A stretch of DNA of 64,000 nucleotides. It comes from Flavimobilis massiliensis (GTDB lineage Bacteria; Actinomycetota; Actinomycetes; Actinomycetales; Cellulomonadaceae). Shown here one piece after another: positions 1 through 10,386 of this stretch (positions are counted from its first letter, which is position 1; every line of letters begins with the position of its first letter). The translations under genes and the position numbers were made by a program. Location: NCBI RefSeq assembly GCF_900240335.1, contig NZ_LT964979.1, forward strand, positions 1,550,001-1,614,000, read 5' to 3'. The notes under the pieces were generated by a model. It was not told where the DNA came from. It saw nothing but the letters and a program-made list of their open reading frames with translations, and made no database searches.

Positions 1-211
1 TCTGACCCGTGATGAGCGTGAGATCGCGGATGGCGCCCTCGATGAGCTTCGAGTCCTTCGCAGCGTCGCCGACACCCATGTTGACCACGATCTTGGTCAG
101 ACGCGGGACCTCGTTGACGTTGCCGTAGGAGAACTGCTCCTGCAGCGCAGGGACGATCTCGGCGGCGTAGCGCGCCTTGAGGCGCGGCTTCGTGGTGGTC
201 TCGGTGCTCAT
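1..211 (-). CDS. rplE: 50S ribosomal protein L5, N-terminal part (gene cut by window edge)
   Basis: L5 binds 5S rRNA in the central protuberance of the 50S subunit. Only about the first 70 residues are in the window; the 3' end lies before position 1. The visible part reads MSTETTTKPRLKARYAAE followed by the L5 stretch PRLTKIVVNMGVGDAAKDS, which identifies it. The ATG (209-211) overlaps the TGA of rplX, so translation is coupled. It is the last visible gene of the spc half of the ribosomal operon. Confidence 0.93.
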   Translation of the reverse strand, partial: MSTETTTKPRLKARYAAEIVPALQEQFSYGNVNEVPRLTKIVVNMGVGDAAKDSKLIEGAIRDLTLITGQ

Positions 212-561
212 CAGATGTCCTTCTCAGCGTCGCCGTGGCCACGGGTCACGCGGACGCGGACGGTCTTGGTGCGACCGTCTCGCTCGACCTGCTCCGTACG
301 GCTGCCCAGGCGCTTGCCGCGCTTGGCGTCAGCGTCGTAGTACTGCACGTTCGAGATGTGGATCGGGGCCTCGACACGCTCGATGCCGCCCGTCGACGCA
401 CCGCGCTGGCTCTGGCCGGCCTTGGTGTGCTTCGTGACGACGCCGACGCCCTCGACGATGACGCGGTCAGCGTCCTTGAGGACCTCGAGGACGCGGCCCG
501 TGAGGCCCTTGTCCTTGCCGGCGATGACGACGACCTGGTCGCCCTTCTTGATCTGCGCCAT
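211..561 (-). CDS. rplX: 50S ribosomal protein L24
   Basis: L24 is an early assembly initiator of the 50S subunit. The 116-residue product has the KOW motif near the N-terminus (KKGDQVVVIAGKDKGLTG, residues 5-22) and the downstream VEGVGVVTKHTK segment typical of L24. Length is normal for actinobacteria. It lies 1 bp after rplN and overlaps the start of rplE by one base, as expected in the spc operon order L14-L24-L5. Confidence 0.97.
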   Translation of the reverse strand: MAQIKKGDQVVVIAGKDKGLTGRVLEVLKDADRVIVEGVGVVTKHTKAGQSQRGASTGGIERVEAPIHISNVQYYDADAKRGKRLGSRTEQVERDGRTKTVRVRVTRGHGDAEKDI

Positions 562-562
562 G

Positions 563-931
563 TCAGATCACCTCCGGTGCGAGCGAGATGATCTTCATGA
601 AGCGCTTGTCGCGCAGCTCACGCCCGACGGGACCGAAGATGCGCGTGCCGCGCGGCTCCCCGTCGTTCTTGAGGATCACGGCCGCGTTCTCGTCGAACTT
701 GATGTATGAACCGTCGGCGCGGCGGCGCTCCTTGACGGTACGGACGACGACGGCCTTGACCACGTCACCCTTCTTGACGTTGCCGCCAGGGATCGCGTCC
801 TTGACGGTTGCGACGATAGTGTCGCCGATTCCGGCGTAGCGACGGCCCGAACCACCGAGAACACGGATGCAAAGGATCTCCTTGGCGCCCGTGTTGTCGG
901 CGACACGAAGTCGCGACTCCTGCTGGATCAT
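563..931 (-). CDS. rplN: 50S ribosomal protein L14
   Basis: L14 sits at the 30S/50S interface and is the landing site of the silencing factor RsfS. The 122-residue protein starts MIQQESRLRVADNTGA, the invariant L14 N-terminus, and has full family length. An AGGAG ribosome site lies about 8 bases before the ATG. It is the first gene of the spc half of the operon; the 127-bp gap to rpsQ is the widest inside this ribosomal cluster and holds a strong hairpin. Confidence 0.97.
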   Translation of the reverse strand: MIQQESRLRVADNTGAKEILCIRVLGGSGRRYAGIGDTIVATVKDAIPGGNVKKGDVVKAVVVRTVKERRRADGSYIKFDENAAVILKNDGEPRGTRIFGPVGRELRDKRFMKIISLAPEVI

Positions 932-1002
932 GTAGTGAACTCCTGTCGTCGAGCTGGTTCTCGCGCTGCGAGCCTTGCCGAACGGATACTTTCCAATGCT
1001 GC

Positions 1003-1048
1003 GGCGAAGCGGAGTCTACCTCCTTGCGGAGGCAGACTCCGCTTCGCC
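1003..1048 (-). terminator. Strong hairpin at the S10/spc operon boundary
   Basis: A perfect 15-bp inverted repeat (1003-1017 with 1034-1048) encloses a second small stem (1019-1023 with 1028-1032), giving a long GC-rich hairpin between rpsQ and rplN. No U-run follows on the minus strand. It lies exactly where the E. coli S10 operon ends and the spc operon begins, so a transcript terminator or RNA-processing site is likely, though the function is inferred. Confidence 0.6.
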
Positions 1049-1058
1049 GTCAGACGTG

Positions 1059-1331
1059 CTACTTGGCCTTCTCCACGATCTCGACCAGACGCCACCTCTT
1101 CGAGGCGGACAGCGGACGAGTCTCCATGATGACGACCAGGTCGCCGATGCCCGCCGAGTTCTGCTCGTCGTGGGCCTTGACCTTGCTCGAACGGCGGATG
1201 ACCTTGCCGTAGAGCGGGTGCTTGACGCGGTCCTCGACCTCAACGACGACGGTCTTGTCCATCTTGTCGGACACGACGTAGCCGCGACGGGTCTTGCGCT
1301 GGTTGCGCGCGTCGGTGGTGTTCTCGCTCAT
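1059..1331 (-). CDS. rpsQ: 30S ribosomal protein S17
   Basis: S17 is a primary 16S rRNA-binding protein of the 30S body. The OB-fold core RRGYVVSDKMDKTVVV and the segment VKHPLYGKVIRRSSK identify it. I chose the ATG at 1329-1331 (90 residues) because GAAGG precedes it at good spacing. An upstream in-frame GTG at 1343 overlaps the rpmC stop and would give 94 residues. Followed by the boundary hairpin. Confidence 0.95.
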   Translation of the reverse strand: MSENTTDARNQRKTRRGYVVSDKMDKTVVVEVEDRVKHPLYGKVIRRSSKVKAHDEQNSAGIGDLVVIMETRPLSASKRWRLVEIVEKAK

Positions 1332-1339
1332 CTCAGCCT

Positions 1340-1579
1340 TCACTCACTCACGCTCGGGGCGGTACGGATGCCGAGCTCACGCTCACGGAGGATCGTGTAG
1401 ATCCGAGCGATGTCACGGCGGACCGCCTTGAGGCGGCCGTGGGACTCGAGCTGCCCCGTTGCGGACTGGAACCGCAGGTTGAAGAGCTCCTGCTTCGCCT
1501 TGTCCAGCTCGGCGGCGAGCGCCTCGTCGGTCATAGCGTCCAGCTCGGTCGTGGCCAGGTCCTTGCTACCGACAGCCAT
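1340..1579 (-). CDS. rpmC: 50S ribosomal protein L29
   Basis: L29 sits next to L23 at the polypeptide exit tunnel. The 79-residue protein contains the helical hairpin signature KQELFNLRFQSATGQLES and the C-terminal VRRDIARIYTILRERE. The reading frame is open further upstream, but the ATG at 1577-1579 overlaps the rplP TGA in an ATGA arrangement and gives the normal L29 length, so this start is chosen. Confidence 0.95.
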   Translation of the reverse strand: MAVGSKDLATTELDAMTDEALAAELDKAKQELFNLRFQSATGQLESHGRLKAVRRDIARIYTILRERELGIRTAPSVSE

Positions 1580-1998
1580 CAGTTGACACCACCCTCGCGC
1601 ACCACGAAACGGCACTTCATCGGGAGCTTGTGCATCGCACGGCGCATGGCCTCGCGGGCCAGCTCCTCGTCGACGCCGGCCAGCTCGAAGACGATGCGGC
1701 CGGGCTTGACGTTGGCGATCCACCACTCGGGCGAACCCTTACCGGAACCCATGCGGGTCTCGGCGGGCTTCTTCGTCAGCGGGCGGTCGGGGTAGATGTT
1801 GATCCACACCTTTCCACCACGCTTGATGTGACGCGTCATCGCGATACGAGCGGACTCGATCTGACGGTTGGTCACGTAGGCGGGCTCCAGGGCCTGGATG
1901 CCGTACTCGCCGAACGCGATCTGGGTACCGCCCTTGGCAGCACCCGAACGGCTCGGGTGGTGCTGCTTGCGGTGCTTGAGCCTGCGCGGGATCAGCAT
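1579..1998 (-). CDS. rplP: 50S ribosomal protein L16
   Basis: L16 contacts the A-site tRNA region of the 50S subunit. The 139-residue product begins MLIPRRLKHRKQHHPSRSG and contains GKGSPEWWIANVKPGRI, both near invariant in L16. Full length. It lies 2 bp after rpsC and overlaps the rpmC start, continuing the tightly coupled S10 operon. Confidence 0.97.
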   Translation of the reverse strand: MLIPRRLKHRKQHHPSRSGAAKGGTQIAFGEYGIQALEPAYVTNRQIESARIAMTRHIKRGGKVWINIYPDRPLTKKPAETRMGSGKGSPEWWIANVKPGRIVFELAGVDEELAREAMRRAMHKLPMKCRFVVREGGVN

Positions 1999-2000
1999 GC

Positions 2001-2816
2001 TCAGGCCTCCGTTCCGGACTCAGCGGCCGCGGGCGCCTCCTGGGCGGGGGCCTCGGCCGAGACGGGGGCGTCGGCGACAGCCGGACGCTCCTGACGACGA
2101 CCACCACGGGCGGGACGCTCGCCACGACCACCACGGCCGCGCGGGGCCTGGGAGGCCTGCTCGCGAGCGAACTCCTTCTCCGTCATGTCGCCCTTGTAGA
2201 TCCACACCTTGACGCCGATGCGACCAAAGGTGGTGCGGGCCTCGAAGAAGCCGTAGTCGATGTTCGCGCGCAGCGTGTGCAGCGGCACACGGCCCTCGCG
2301 GTAGAACTCCGAACGGCTCATCTCGGCGCCGCCGAGGCGGCCGGAGCACTGGACACGGATGCCCTTGGCGCCGGCGCGCTGCGCGGACTGCATGCCCTTG
2401 CGCATCGCACGACGGAAGGAGACGCGAGAAGCGAGCTGCTCCGCGATGCCCTGAGCGACGAGCTGAGCGTCGATCTCGGCGTTCTTCACCTCGAGGATGT
2501 TGAGCTGGACCTGCTTGCCCGTGAGCTTCTCGAGCTCGCCGCGGATGCGGTCGGCCTCGGCGCCACGGCGACCGATGACGATGCCCGGGCGAGCCGTGTG
2601 GATGTCCACGCGGACGCGGTCACGGGTGCGCTCGATCTCGACCTTGGAGATACCCGCGCGCTCGAGTCCCTCGGACATGAGCTTGCGGATCTGGACGTCC
2701 TCGCGGACGTAGTCGCGGTACCGCTGACCGGGCTTCGTCGAGTCGGCGAACCAGCGCGACCGGTGGTCGGTGGTGATGCCGAGTCGGTACCCCAGCGGGT
2801 GAATCTTCTGTCCCAC
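2001..2816 (-). CDS. rpsC: 30S ribosomal protein S3
   Basis: S3 lines the mRNA entry channel and has helicase activity with S4 and S5. The 271-residue product starts MGQKIHPLGYRLGI (GTG start), has the KH type 2 domain with VIGRRGAEADRIR around residue 76, and the C-terminal S3 domain around residue 120-210. The last ~55 residues form an Arg/Gly- then Ala/Glu/Pro-rich tail, a low-complexity extension common in actinobacterial S3. Confidence 0.97.
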   Translation of the reverse strand: MGQKIHPLGYRLGITTDHRSRWFADSTKPGQRYRDYVREDVQIRKLMSEGLERAGISKVEIERTRDRVRVDIHTARPGIVIGRRGAEADRIRGELEKLTGKQVQLNILEVKNAEIDAQLVAQGIAEQLASRVSFRRAMRKGMQSAQRAGAKGIRVQCSGRLGGAEMSRSEFYREGRVPLHTLRANIDYGFFEARTTFGRIGVKVWIYKGDMTEKEFAREQASQAPRGRGGRGERPARGGRRQERPAVADAPVSAEAPAQEAPAAAESGTEA

Positions 2817-3223
2817 TAGCGGGCACTTCCCTTCAGGTCACGCGGCTCGACGACCACGGTGATGTGGCTCGTCCGCTTGAGGATGCGGCCGGCACGTCCC
2901 TGCGCACGGGGGCGGAAACGCTTGAGCGTCGGGCCCTCGTCGACGAGGATCTGCGTGACGACGAGCGACTCGCGAACGAGACCGCCGTTGTTGACCGCGT
3001 TGGCGGCAGCAGACTGGACGACCTTGAGCACGTCGTCCGCAGCGGCCTGCGGGGCGTAGGTCAGCGTGAGGACCGCGTCGGCCACGGACTGGCCGCGGAC
3101 GAGGTCGGCAACACGACGGACCTTCTGGGGGGTGGCGCGAACGAACCGGGCGATCGCGAAGTCTCCCGCGGCATCGCCGAGCAGGTTGTCCCGCCGGGTG
3201 CGCTTGTCAGCGACTGCGCTCAT
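2816..3223 (-). CDS. rplV: 50S ribosomal protein L22
   Basis: L22 lines the exit tunnel and its beta hairpin is a known site of macrolide-resistance changes. The 135-residue product has FVRATPQKVRRVADLVRGQ near residue 28 and the hairpin segment LKRFRPRAQGRAGRILKRT near the C-terminus, matching the wild-type family pattern. The ATG overlaps the rpsS stop; the stop TAG overlaps the rpsC GTG by one base. Confidence 0.97.
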   Translation of the reverse strand: MSAVADKRTRRDNLLGDAAGDFAIARFVRATPQKVRRVADLVRGQSVADAVLTLTYAPQAAADDVLKVVQSAAANAVNNGGLVRESLVVTQILVDEGPTLKRFRPRAQGRAGRILKRTSHITVVVEPRDLKGSAR

Positions 3224-3501
3224 CGCCTTCTACCCTTCTTGTCATCCTTCACGTGCCCCTTGAAGGTGCGCGTGGGGGCGAACTCGCCCAGCTTGTGGCC
3301 GACCATCGACTCGGTGACGAACACCGGGACGTGCTTGCGACCGTCGTGAACGGCGAAGGTGTGACCGAGGAAGTCGGGCGTGATGACCGACCGGCGGGAC
3401 CACGTCTTGATGACGTTCTTCGTCCCGGCCTCGTTCTGGACATCGACCTTCTTCTGAAGGTGTCCGTCGACGAAAGGACCCTTCTTCAGGCTGCGTGGCA
3501 T
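3220..3501 (-). CDS. rpsS: 30S ribosomal protein S19
   Basis: S19 lies in the head of the 30S subunit beside S13 and contacts tRNA. The 93-residue protein starts MPRSLKKGPFVDGHL and contains VPVFVTESMVGHKLGEF, both invariant S19 features. Normal length, coupled to rplV by a 4-base ATGA overlap. Confidence 0.98.
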   Translation of the reverse strand: MPRSLKKGPFVDGHLQKKVDVQNEAGTKNVIKTWSRRSVITPDFLGHTFAVHDGRKHVPVFVTESMVGHKLGEFAPTRTFKGHVKDDKKGRRR

Positions 3502-3515
3502 CTGTCAGGCTCCTA

Positions 3516-4352
3516 TCAGCGCTTCTTGCCAGTACGACGGCGACGCACGATGAGCTTGTCGCTCGCCTTGTTCGGACGGCGGGTGCGGCCCTCCGGCTGG
3601 CCCCAGGGGCTCACCGGGTGACGACCACCGGACGTACGACCCTCACCACCACCGTGGGGGTGGTCGATCGGGTTCATGACCACGCCGCGGACGGTCGGGC
3701 GAACGCCCTTCCATCGCATACGGCCGGCCTTGCCCCAGTTGATGTTCGACTGCTCGGCATTGCCGACCTCGCCGATGGTCGCGCGGCAGCGCGCATCGAC
3801 GTTGCGGATCTCGCCGGACGGCATGCGCAGCTGCGCGTACGGGCCGTCCTTCGCGACGAGCTGCACCGAGGTGCCGGCCGAACGCGCGATCTTCGCGCCG
3901 CCACCAGGACGGAGCTCGATGGCGTGGATGACCGTACCGGTCGGGATGTTGCGCAGCGGCAGGTTGTTGCCCGGCTTGATGTCGGCCGACGGACCGGCCT
4001 CGACCGTGTCGCCCTGCGACAGCTTGTTCGGCGCGATGATGTAGCGCTTCTCGCCGTCCGCGTAGTGAAGGAGCGCGATGCGCGCGGTGCGGTTGGGGTC
4101 GTACTCGATGTGAGCGACCTTGGCCGGCACGCCGTCCTTGTCGTGGCGACGGAAGTCGATGACGCGGTAGGCACGCTTGTGGCCACCGCCCTTGTGACGC
4201 GTCGTGATGCGACCGGTGTTGTTACGGCCACCGGTCTTCGTCAGCGGGCGGACCAGCGACTTCTCCGGCTCCGATCGCGTGATCTCGACGAAGTCCGCGA
4301 CGCTCGCGCCGCGACGACCCGGCGTCGTCGGCTTGTACTTACGGATTCCCAT
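3516..4352 (-). CDS. rplB: 50S ribosomal protein L2
   Basis: L2 is needed for subunit joining and peptidyl transfer. The 278-residue product starts MGIRKYKPTTPGRR and contains the C-terminal signature VRGVVMNPIDHPHGGGEGR with the conserved active-site-proximal histidine. Length is standard. It lies between rplW and rpsS in the usual order. Confidence 0.98.
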   Translation of the reverse strand: MGIRKYKPTTPGRRGASVADFVEITRSEPEKSLVRPLTKTGGRNNTGRITTRHKGGGHKRAYRVIDFRRHDKDGVPAKVAHIEYDPNRTARIALLHYADGEKRYIIAPNKLSQGDTVEAGPSADIKPGNNLPLRNIPTGTVIHAIELRPGGGAKIARSAGTSVQLVAKDGPYAQLRMPSGEIRNVDARCRATIGEVGNAEQSNINWGKAGRMRWKGVRPTVRGVVMNPIDHPHGGGEGRTSGGRHPVSPWGQPEGRTRRPNKASDKLIVRRRRTGKKR

Positions 4353-4386
4353 GGGAACTTGTCCTCAATCTGCTGTTCGACCGGCG

Positions 4387-4689
4387 TCAGCCGACCGGGC
4401 CGCCGAAGATGTCGATCGAGCCCTCACGGAGGGTGACGATCGCGCGCTTCGTGTCCTTGCGCTTACCGATGCCGAAGCGGGTGCGACGCGACTTCCCCTT
4501 GCGGTTGATCGTGTTGACCGACTCGACCTTGACCCCGAAGACCTTCTCGATGGCGATCTTGATCTCGGCACGGTTGGCGTCGGGAGCCACGACGAAGGTG
4601 TACTTACCCTCGTCGAGGAGCCCGTAGCTCTTCTCGGAGACGACCGGCGCGATCAGGATGTCGCGCGGGTTCTTCTGCAGAGCGCTCAC
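4387..4689 (-). CDS. rplW: 50S ribosomal protein L23
   Basis: L23 sits at the tunnel exit and docks trigger factor and SRP. The 100-residue product has NPRDILIAPVVSEKSYGLL at residues 6-24 and the VESVNTINRKGKSRRTRFG loop. Normal length. Its ATG overlaps the rplD stop by 4 bases. Confidence 0.97.
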   Translation of the reverse strand: MSALQKNPRDILIAPVVSEKSYGLLDEGKYTFVVAPDANRAEIKIAIEKVFGVKVESVNTINRKGKSRRTRFGIGKRKDTKRAIVTLREGSIDIFGGPVG

Positions 4690-5393
4690 TTGGCGTCCTC
4701 CTCGGCGATCTCGGCGGACGAGGCCACAGCCGTGGCGGAACGTCCGGTGGTCGGCCCGGCCAGGAATGCCTCGAGTGCGCCCTGGGTGAAGACGATGTCG
4801 TCCGAGATGAGCACGTCGTAGGTGTTGAGCTGGTCAGCGACCAGGAGGTGCACCTGCGCGGCGTTCCGGAGCGACTTCACCGTGAGCTCGTCGCCACGCT
4901 CGAGCACGACGAGGACGTTCTTGCGCTCGGAGAAGCCCGCGAGGACCTTGAGCGCCGAGCTCGTCGACGGCGCGCCGTCGATGCCAAAGCCGGTGACAAC
5001 GTGGACGCGACCGTGACGGGCGCGGTCCGAAAGGGCGCCACGGAGAGCGGCGGCCTTCATCTTCTTGGGGGTGCGCTGCGTGTAGTCACGCGGCGTCGGG
5101 CCGTGGACGACGCCACCGCCGGCGAACTGCGGCGCGCGGGTCGATCCCTGGCGGGCACGACCGGTGCCCTTCTGCTTGTACGGCTTGCGCCCACCACCGG
5201 AGACCTCAGCACGGGTCTTGGTGTCGGCCGTACCCTGGCGCGCAGCAGCGCGCTGGGCGACGACGACCTGGTGGATGAGCGGGACGTTCGTCTGGACGTC
5301 GAACACCTCGGCAGGAAGCTCGGCGGTGCCGGCCTTCTTGCCCGTCGGGTCGATGACGTCGACGGTCAGCGTGTCAGCCATGATTGCGGTCAC
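4686..5393 (-). CDS. rplD: 50S ribosomal protein L4
   Basis: L4 extends a loop into the exit tunnel and, in E. coli, autoregulates the S10 operon. The loop signature KPYKQKGTGRARQGSTRAPQ is present. The GTG at 5393 forms a GTGA overlap with the rplC stop (235 residues); an in-frame ATG at 5381, four codons later, would give MADTLTVDVID and 231 residues and is an equally likely start. Confidence 0.96.
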   Translation of the reverse strand: MTAIMADTLTVDVIDPTGKKAGTAELPAEVFDVQTNVPLIHQVVVAQRAAARQGTADTKTRAEVSGGGRKPYKQKGTGRARQGSTRAPQFAGGGVVHGPTPRDYTQRTPKKMKAAALRGALSDRARHGRVHVVTGFGIDGAPSTSSALKVLAGFSERKNVLVVLERGDELTVKSLRNAAQVHLLVADQLNTYDVLISDDIVFTQGALEAFLAGPTTGRSATAVASSAEIAEEDAK

Positions 5394-6046
5394 GCTCCCT
5401 TCACGGCGCTACGCACGAGGACGACGCCGCCCTTGGGGCCGGGAACTGCGCCCTTGACGAGCAGCAGACCCTTCTCAGCGTCGACCGCGAAGACGGTCAG
5501 GTTCTGGGTGGTCTGGCGCTCGTTACCCATGCGGCCGGCCATCCGCTGGCCGCGGAAGACGCGACCGGGCGTCGAGGCGCCACCGATGGAGCCGGGCTTG
5601 CGGTGGTTGCGGTGAGCACCGTGCGAGGCGCTCACGCCGGCGAAGCCGTGGCGCTTCATGACACCGGCAAAGCCCTTGCCCTTGGTCGTGCCGACGACGT
5701 CGACCTTCGCGCCGGCCTCGAAGGCCTCCGCGTTGATCTCCTGGCCGAGCGCGTACTCGGCAGCGTCGGACGTGCGGACCTCGACGAGGTGACGGCGCGG
5801 CGTGACGCCCGCCTTCTCGAAGTGGCCCTTGAGGGGCTTGGTGACCTTGCGCGGGTCGATCTGGCCCGTGGCGAGCTGGACGGCCGTGTAGCCATCGTTC
5901 TCGATCGAGCGGATCTGCGTCACGACGTTGGCACCGACGCGCACGACGGTGACGGGCACGACTCGGCCCGACTCGTCCCACACCTGGGTCATGCCGAGCT
6001 TCGTGCCGAGCACCGCCTTCACGGGGCGGTCGTTCTGAGCGGTCAT
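5390..6046 (-). CDS. rplC: 50S ribosomal protein L3
   Basis: L3 is an early assembly protein near the peptidyl-transferase centre. The 218-residue protein starts MTAQNDRPVKAVLGTKLGM and contains the methylated-loop region with GSIGGASTPGRVFRGQRMAG. The frame is open to 6583, but the ATG at 6046 gives the family N-terminus and normal length, so the extension is rejected. Confidence 0.96.
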   Translation of the reverse strand: MTAQNDRPVKAVLGTKLGMTQVWDESGRVVPVTVVRVGANVVTQIRSIENDGYTAVQLATGQIDPRKVTKPLKGHFEKAGVTPRRHLVEVRTSDAAEYALGQEINAEAFEAGAKVDVVGTTKGKGFAGVMKRHGFAGVSASHGAHRNHRKPGSIGGASTPGRVFRGQRMAGRMGNERQTTQNLTVFAVDAEKGLLLVKGAVPGPKGGVVLVRSAVKGA

Positions 6047-6063
6047 AGTCTGTCTCCCTCCGC

Positions 6064-6372
6064 TCAGAGCTTGATCTCGATGTTCACGTCCGCAGGCAGG
6101 TCGAGACGCATGAGCGAGTCGACGGCCTTCGGCGTGGGATCGATGATGTCGATAAGGCGCTTGTGCGTGCGCATCTCGAAGTGCTCGCGGCTGTCCTTGT
6201 ACTTGTGAGGCGACCGGATGACGCAGAAAACGTTCTTCTCCGTCGGCAGCGGCACCGGACCCACGACCGTTGCACCAGCGCGGACCACCGTGTCGACGAT
6301 CTTGCGCGCCGAGCTGTCGATGACCTCGTGGTCGTAGGACTTGAGCCGGATGCGGATCTTCTGTCCCGCCAT
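6064..6372 (-). CDS. rpsJ: 30S ribosomal protein S10 (NusE)
   Basis: S10 is a 30S head protein and, as NusE, an antitermination factor that bridges NusG to the ribosome. The 102-residue protein starts MAGQKIRIRLKSYDHEVID and contains VGPVPLPTEKNVFCVIRSPH. The ATG at 6370-6372 is chosen because it gives the invariant N-terminus; the frame stays open another 25 codons upstream without family similarity. First gene of the S10 operon. Confidence 0.97.
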   Translation of the reverse strand: MAGQKIRIRLKSYDHEVIDSSARKIVDTVVRAGATVVGPVPLPTEKNVFCVIRSPHKYKDSREHFEMRTHKRLIDIIDPTPKAVDSLMRLDLPADVNIEIKL

Positions 6373-6778
6373 GGCGTCGTCTGACTCTCTCTCTAGAACT
6401 GCAGGATGTCCGACCCACGCGCTCGGGCGTGTCGCTAGGTGCGGCACACACGGTCACGCTCTCCCCAGAGGGATCGGGCCGGTGGGTGTGTCGTTCCGGT
6501 TCTCGCCAGGCGATTACCGAAACGTCACGACGTTCGGCAGCCTGTCGGGCGCTCACCGTGAGGGGCATTCGATCTGTGCGCACAGAGAGTCCACCTCACG
6601 GGACGGACCCGCGGATCAACACACTGTTCGACACTTGAATGAGCGCGCCCGTGACAGGCAACTTGACCATCCTGCCACGAGACCCCTCGCCGACACAAAC
6701 CCTGGCGCCCGTGACCTGCATCCCACCGCTCCCCCGCCGGCGTCCGGAGCTGGCCGGACCAAGCATCGAGCGAGACGC
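6373..6778. other. Non-coding region upstream of the S10 operon
   Basis: About 400 bp separate rpsJ from the tuf terminator. It should carry the S10 operon promoter on the minus strand, but I could not find a convincing -35/-10 pair; the best fragment is TTGCCT at about 6658-6663 on the minus strand without a good -10. No credible gene is seen on either strand. Confidence 0.5.
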
Positions 6779-6819
6779 AGCAAGGCCCGGCCCCCTGCGA
6801 ACGGGAACCGGGCCTTGCT
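6779..6819 (-). terminator. Terminator of the str operon after tuf
   Basis: A perfect 12-bp inverted repeat (6779-6790 with 6808-6819, AGCAAGGCCCGG/CCGGGCCTTGCT) with a 17-base loop lies 43 bp past the tuf stop. There is no U-run, as is common for high-GC actinobacterial hairpin terminators. Confidence 0.75.
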
Positions 6820-6861
6820 GAGGTTGCAGCTCACGCGAGCCGCGGACCGAGGATCAGATGA

Positions 6862-8058
6862 TCACTTGAGGATCTTCGTGACCTGGCCCGAGCCGACCGT
6901 GCGGCCACCCTCGCGGATGGCGAAGCCGAGGCCCTCGTCCATCGCGATGGGCTGGATGAGCGTGACCGTCATCTCGGTGTTGTCACCGGGCATGACCATC
7001 TCGGTGCCCTCGGGCAGCGTGATGACACCCGTGACGTCCGTGGTGCGGAAGTAGAACTGCGGGCGGTAGTTCGAGTAGAACGGGTTGTGACGGCCACCCT
7101 CGTCCTTGGCGAGGATGTAGACACGCGCCTCGAACTCGGTGTGCGGCGTGATCGAGCCCGGCTTGACGACGACCTGGCCGCGCTCGACGTCCTCACGCTT
7201 GATGCCACGCAGAAGGAGACCAGTGTTGTCACCGGCCTGCGCCTGGTCCATCTGCTTGTGGAACGTCTCGATGCCCGTGACCGTGGTCTTCTGGACCGGA
7301 CGGATACCGACGATCTCGACCTCGGTGTTGACGTCGAGCGTGCCGCGGTCAACCTTGCCGGTGACGACGGTGCCACGACCGGTGATCGTGAAGACGTCCT
7401 CGATCGGCATGAGGAAGGGCTTGTCGAGGTCACGGACGGGGTCGGGGACGTTCTCGTCCACAGCCTCCATGAGCTCGACGATCTTCGCCGCCCACTCGGG
7501 GTCGCCCTCGAGAGCCTTGAGGCCCGAGACGCGGACGACGGGAGCGTCGTCGCCGGGGAAGCCCTGCGACGAAAGGAGCTCACGCACCTCCATCTCGACG
7601 AGCTCGAGGATCTCCTCGTCGTCGACCATGTCGGACTTGTTGAGCGCGACGAGGAGGTAGGGAACGCCGACCTGGCGCGCGAGCAGAACGTGCTCACGCG
7701 TCTGGGCCATCGGACCGTCGGTCGCGGCGACGACGAGGATCGCGCCGTCCATCTGCGCCGCACCCGTGATCATGTTCTTGATGTAGTCAGCGTGACCCGG
7801 CGCGTCGACGTGCGCGTAGTGACGCTTGGGCGTCTCGTACTCGATGTGCGAGATGTTGATCGTGATGCCGCGCTGCTTCTCTTCGGGAGCCTTGTCGATC
7901 TCGTCGAAGTTCCGCTGGGTGTTCGCGGGCAGGTCGGGGAACGTGTCCGCGAGCGTCTTCGAGATCGCAGCCGTCAGCGTCGTCTTGCCGTGGTCGACGT
8001 GACCGATGGTGCCGATGTTGACGTGCGGCTTGCTCCGCTCGAACTTGGCCTTCGCCAC
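6862..8058 (-). CDS. tuf: Elongation factor Tu
   Basis: EF-Tu is the GTPase that brings aminoacyl-tRNA to the ribosome. The product has P-loop GHVDHGKT (residues 19-26), DAPGHADY, the base-specificity motif NKSD and the G5-like VSGLK (usually SALK). The frame is open to 8127, but the GTG at 8056-8058 gives VAKAKFERSKPHVNIG, the family N-terminus, and has AGGAGGA five bases upstream. 398 residues, full length. Last gene of the str operon. Confidence 0.97.
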   Translation of the reverse strand: MAKAKFERSKPHVNIGTIGHVDHGKTTLTAAISKTLADTFPDLPANTQRNFDEIDKAPEEKQRGITINISHIEYETPKRHYAHVDAPGHADYIKNMITGAAQMDGAILVVAATDGPMAQTREHVLLARQVGVPYLLVALNKSDMVDDEEILELVEMEVRELLSSQGFPGDDAPVVRVSGLKALEGDPEWAAKIVELMEAVDENVPDPVRDLDKPFLMPIEDVFTITGRGTVVTGKVDRGTLDVNTEVEIVGIRPVQKTTVTGIETFHKQMDQAQAGDNTGLLLRGIKREDVERGQVVVKPGSITPHTEFEARVYILAKDEGGRHNPFYSNYRPQFYFRTTDVTGVITLPEGTEMVMPGDNTEMTVTLIQPIAMDEGLGFAIREGGRTVGSGQVTKILK

Positions 8059-8104
8059 TGGGGTCCTCCTGGGACTTGGGTAGTTGTGCCGAACGATGCA
8101 GGTC

Positions 8105-8124
8105 CTCGCCCCTCGCGGGGCGAG
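8105..8124 (-). other. Intra-operon hairpin between fusA and tuf
   Basis: A perfect 8-bp stem with a 4-base loop (8105-8112 with 8117-8124) lies in the 132-bp spacer upstream of tuf. It could stabilise or process the tuf mRNA or be a weak attenuator. No U-run follows; the role is inferred. Confidence 0.45.
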
Positions 8125-8190
8125 CATCTGCCGGGCGTGCGGGTCGCTACAGGTTGATTGGTTGGAACTTGCTGGTCGACCTGTGGGGAC

Positions 8191-10293
<2,103 letters not shown>

Positions 10294-10350
10294 GAGATTT
10301 CCCCTTAGTGGTGGGAGGACGACGTCGGACGGGCGCGAGCCCGCGTGCCG

Positions 10351-10379
10351 GAGGCGCCCCGGGTTGTCCGGGGCGCCTC
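10351..10379 (-). other. Intra-operon hairpin between rpsG and fusA
   Basis: A perfect 12-bp GC stem with a 5-base loop (10351-10362 with 10368-10379) sits in the 93-bp rpsG-fusA spacer, seven bases past the rpsG stop. It may tune expression of fusA relative to rpsG by RNA processing or partial termination; this is inference from position. Confidence 0.5.
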
Positions 10380-10386
10380 ACGGGAA

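Noticed and set aside
6373..6583. N-terminal extensions of rpsJ and rplC into upstream sequence
   Set aside because: Family N-termini begin at 6372 and 6046; the extensions are unlike any S10 or L3.
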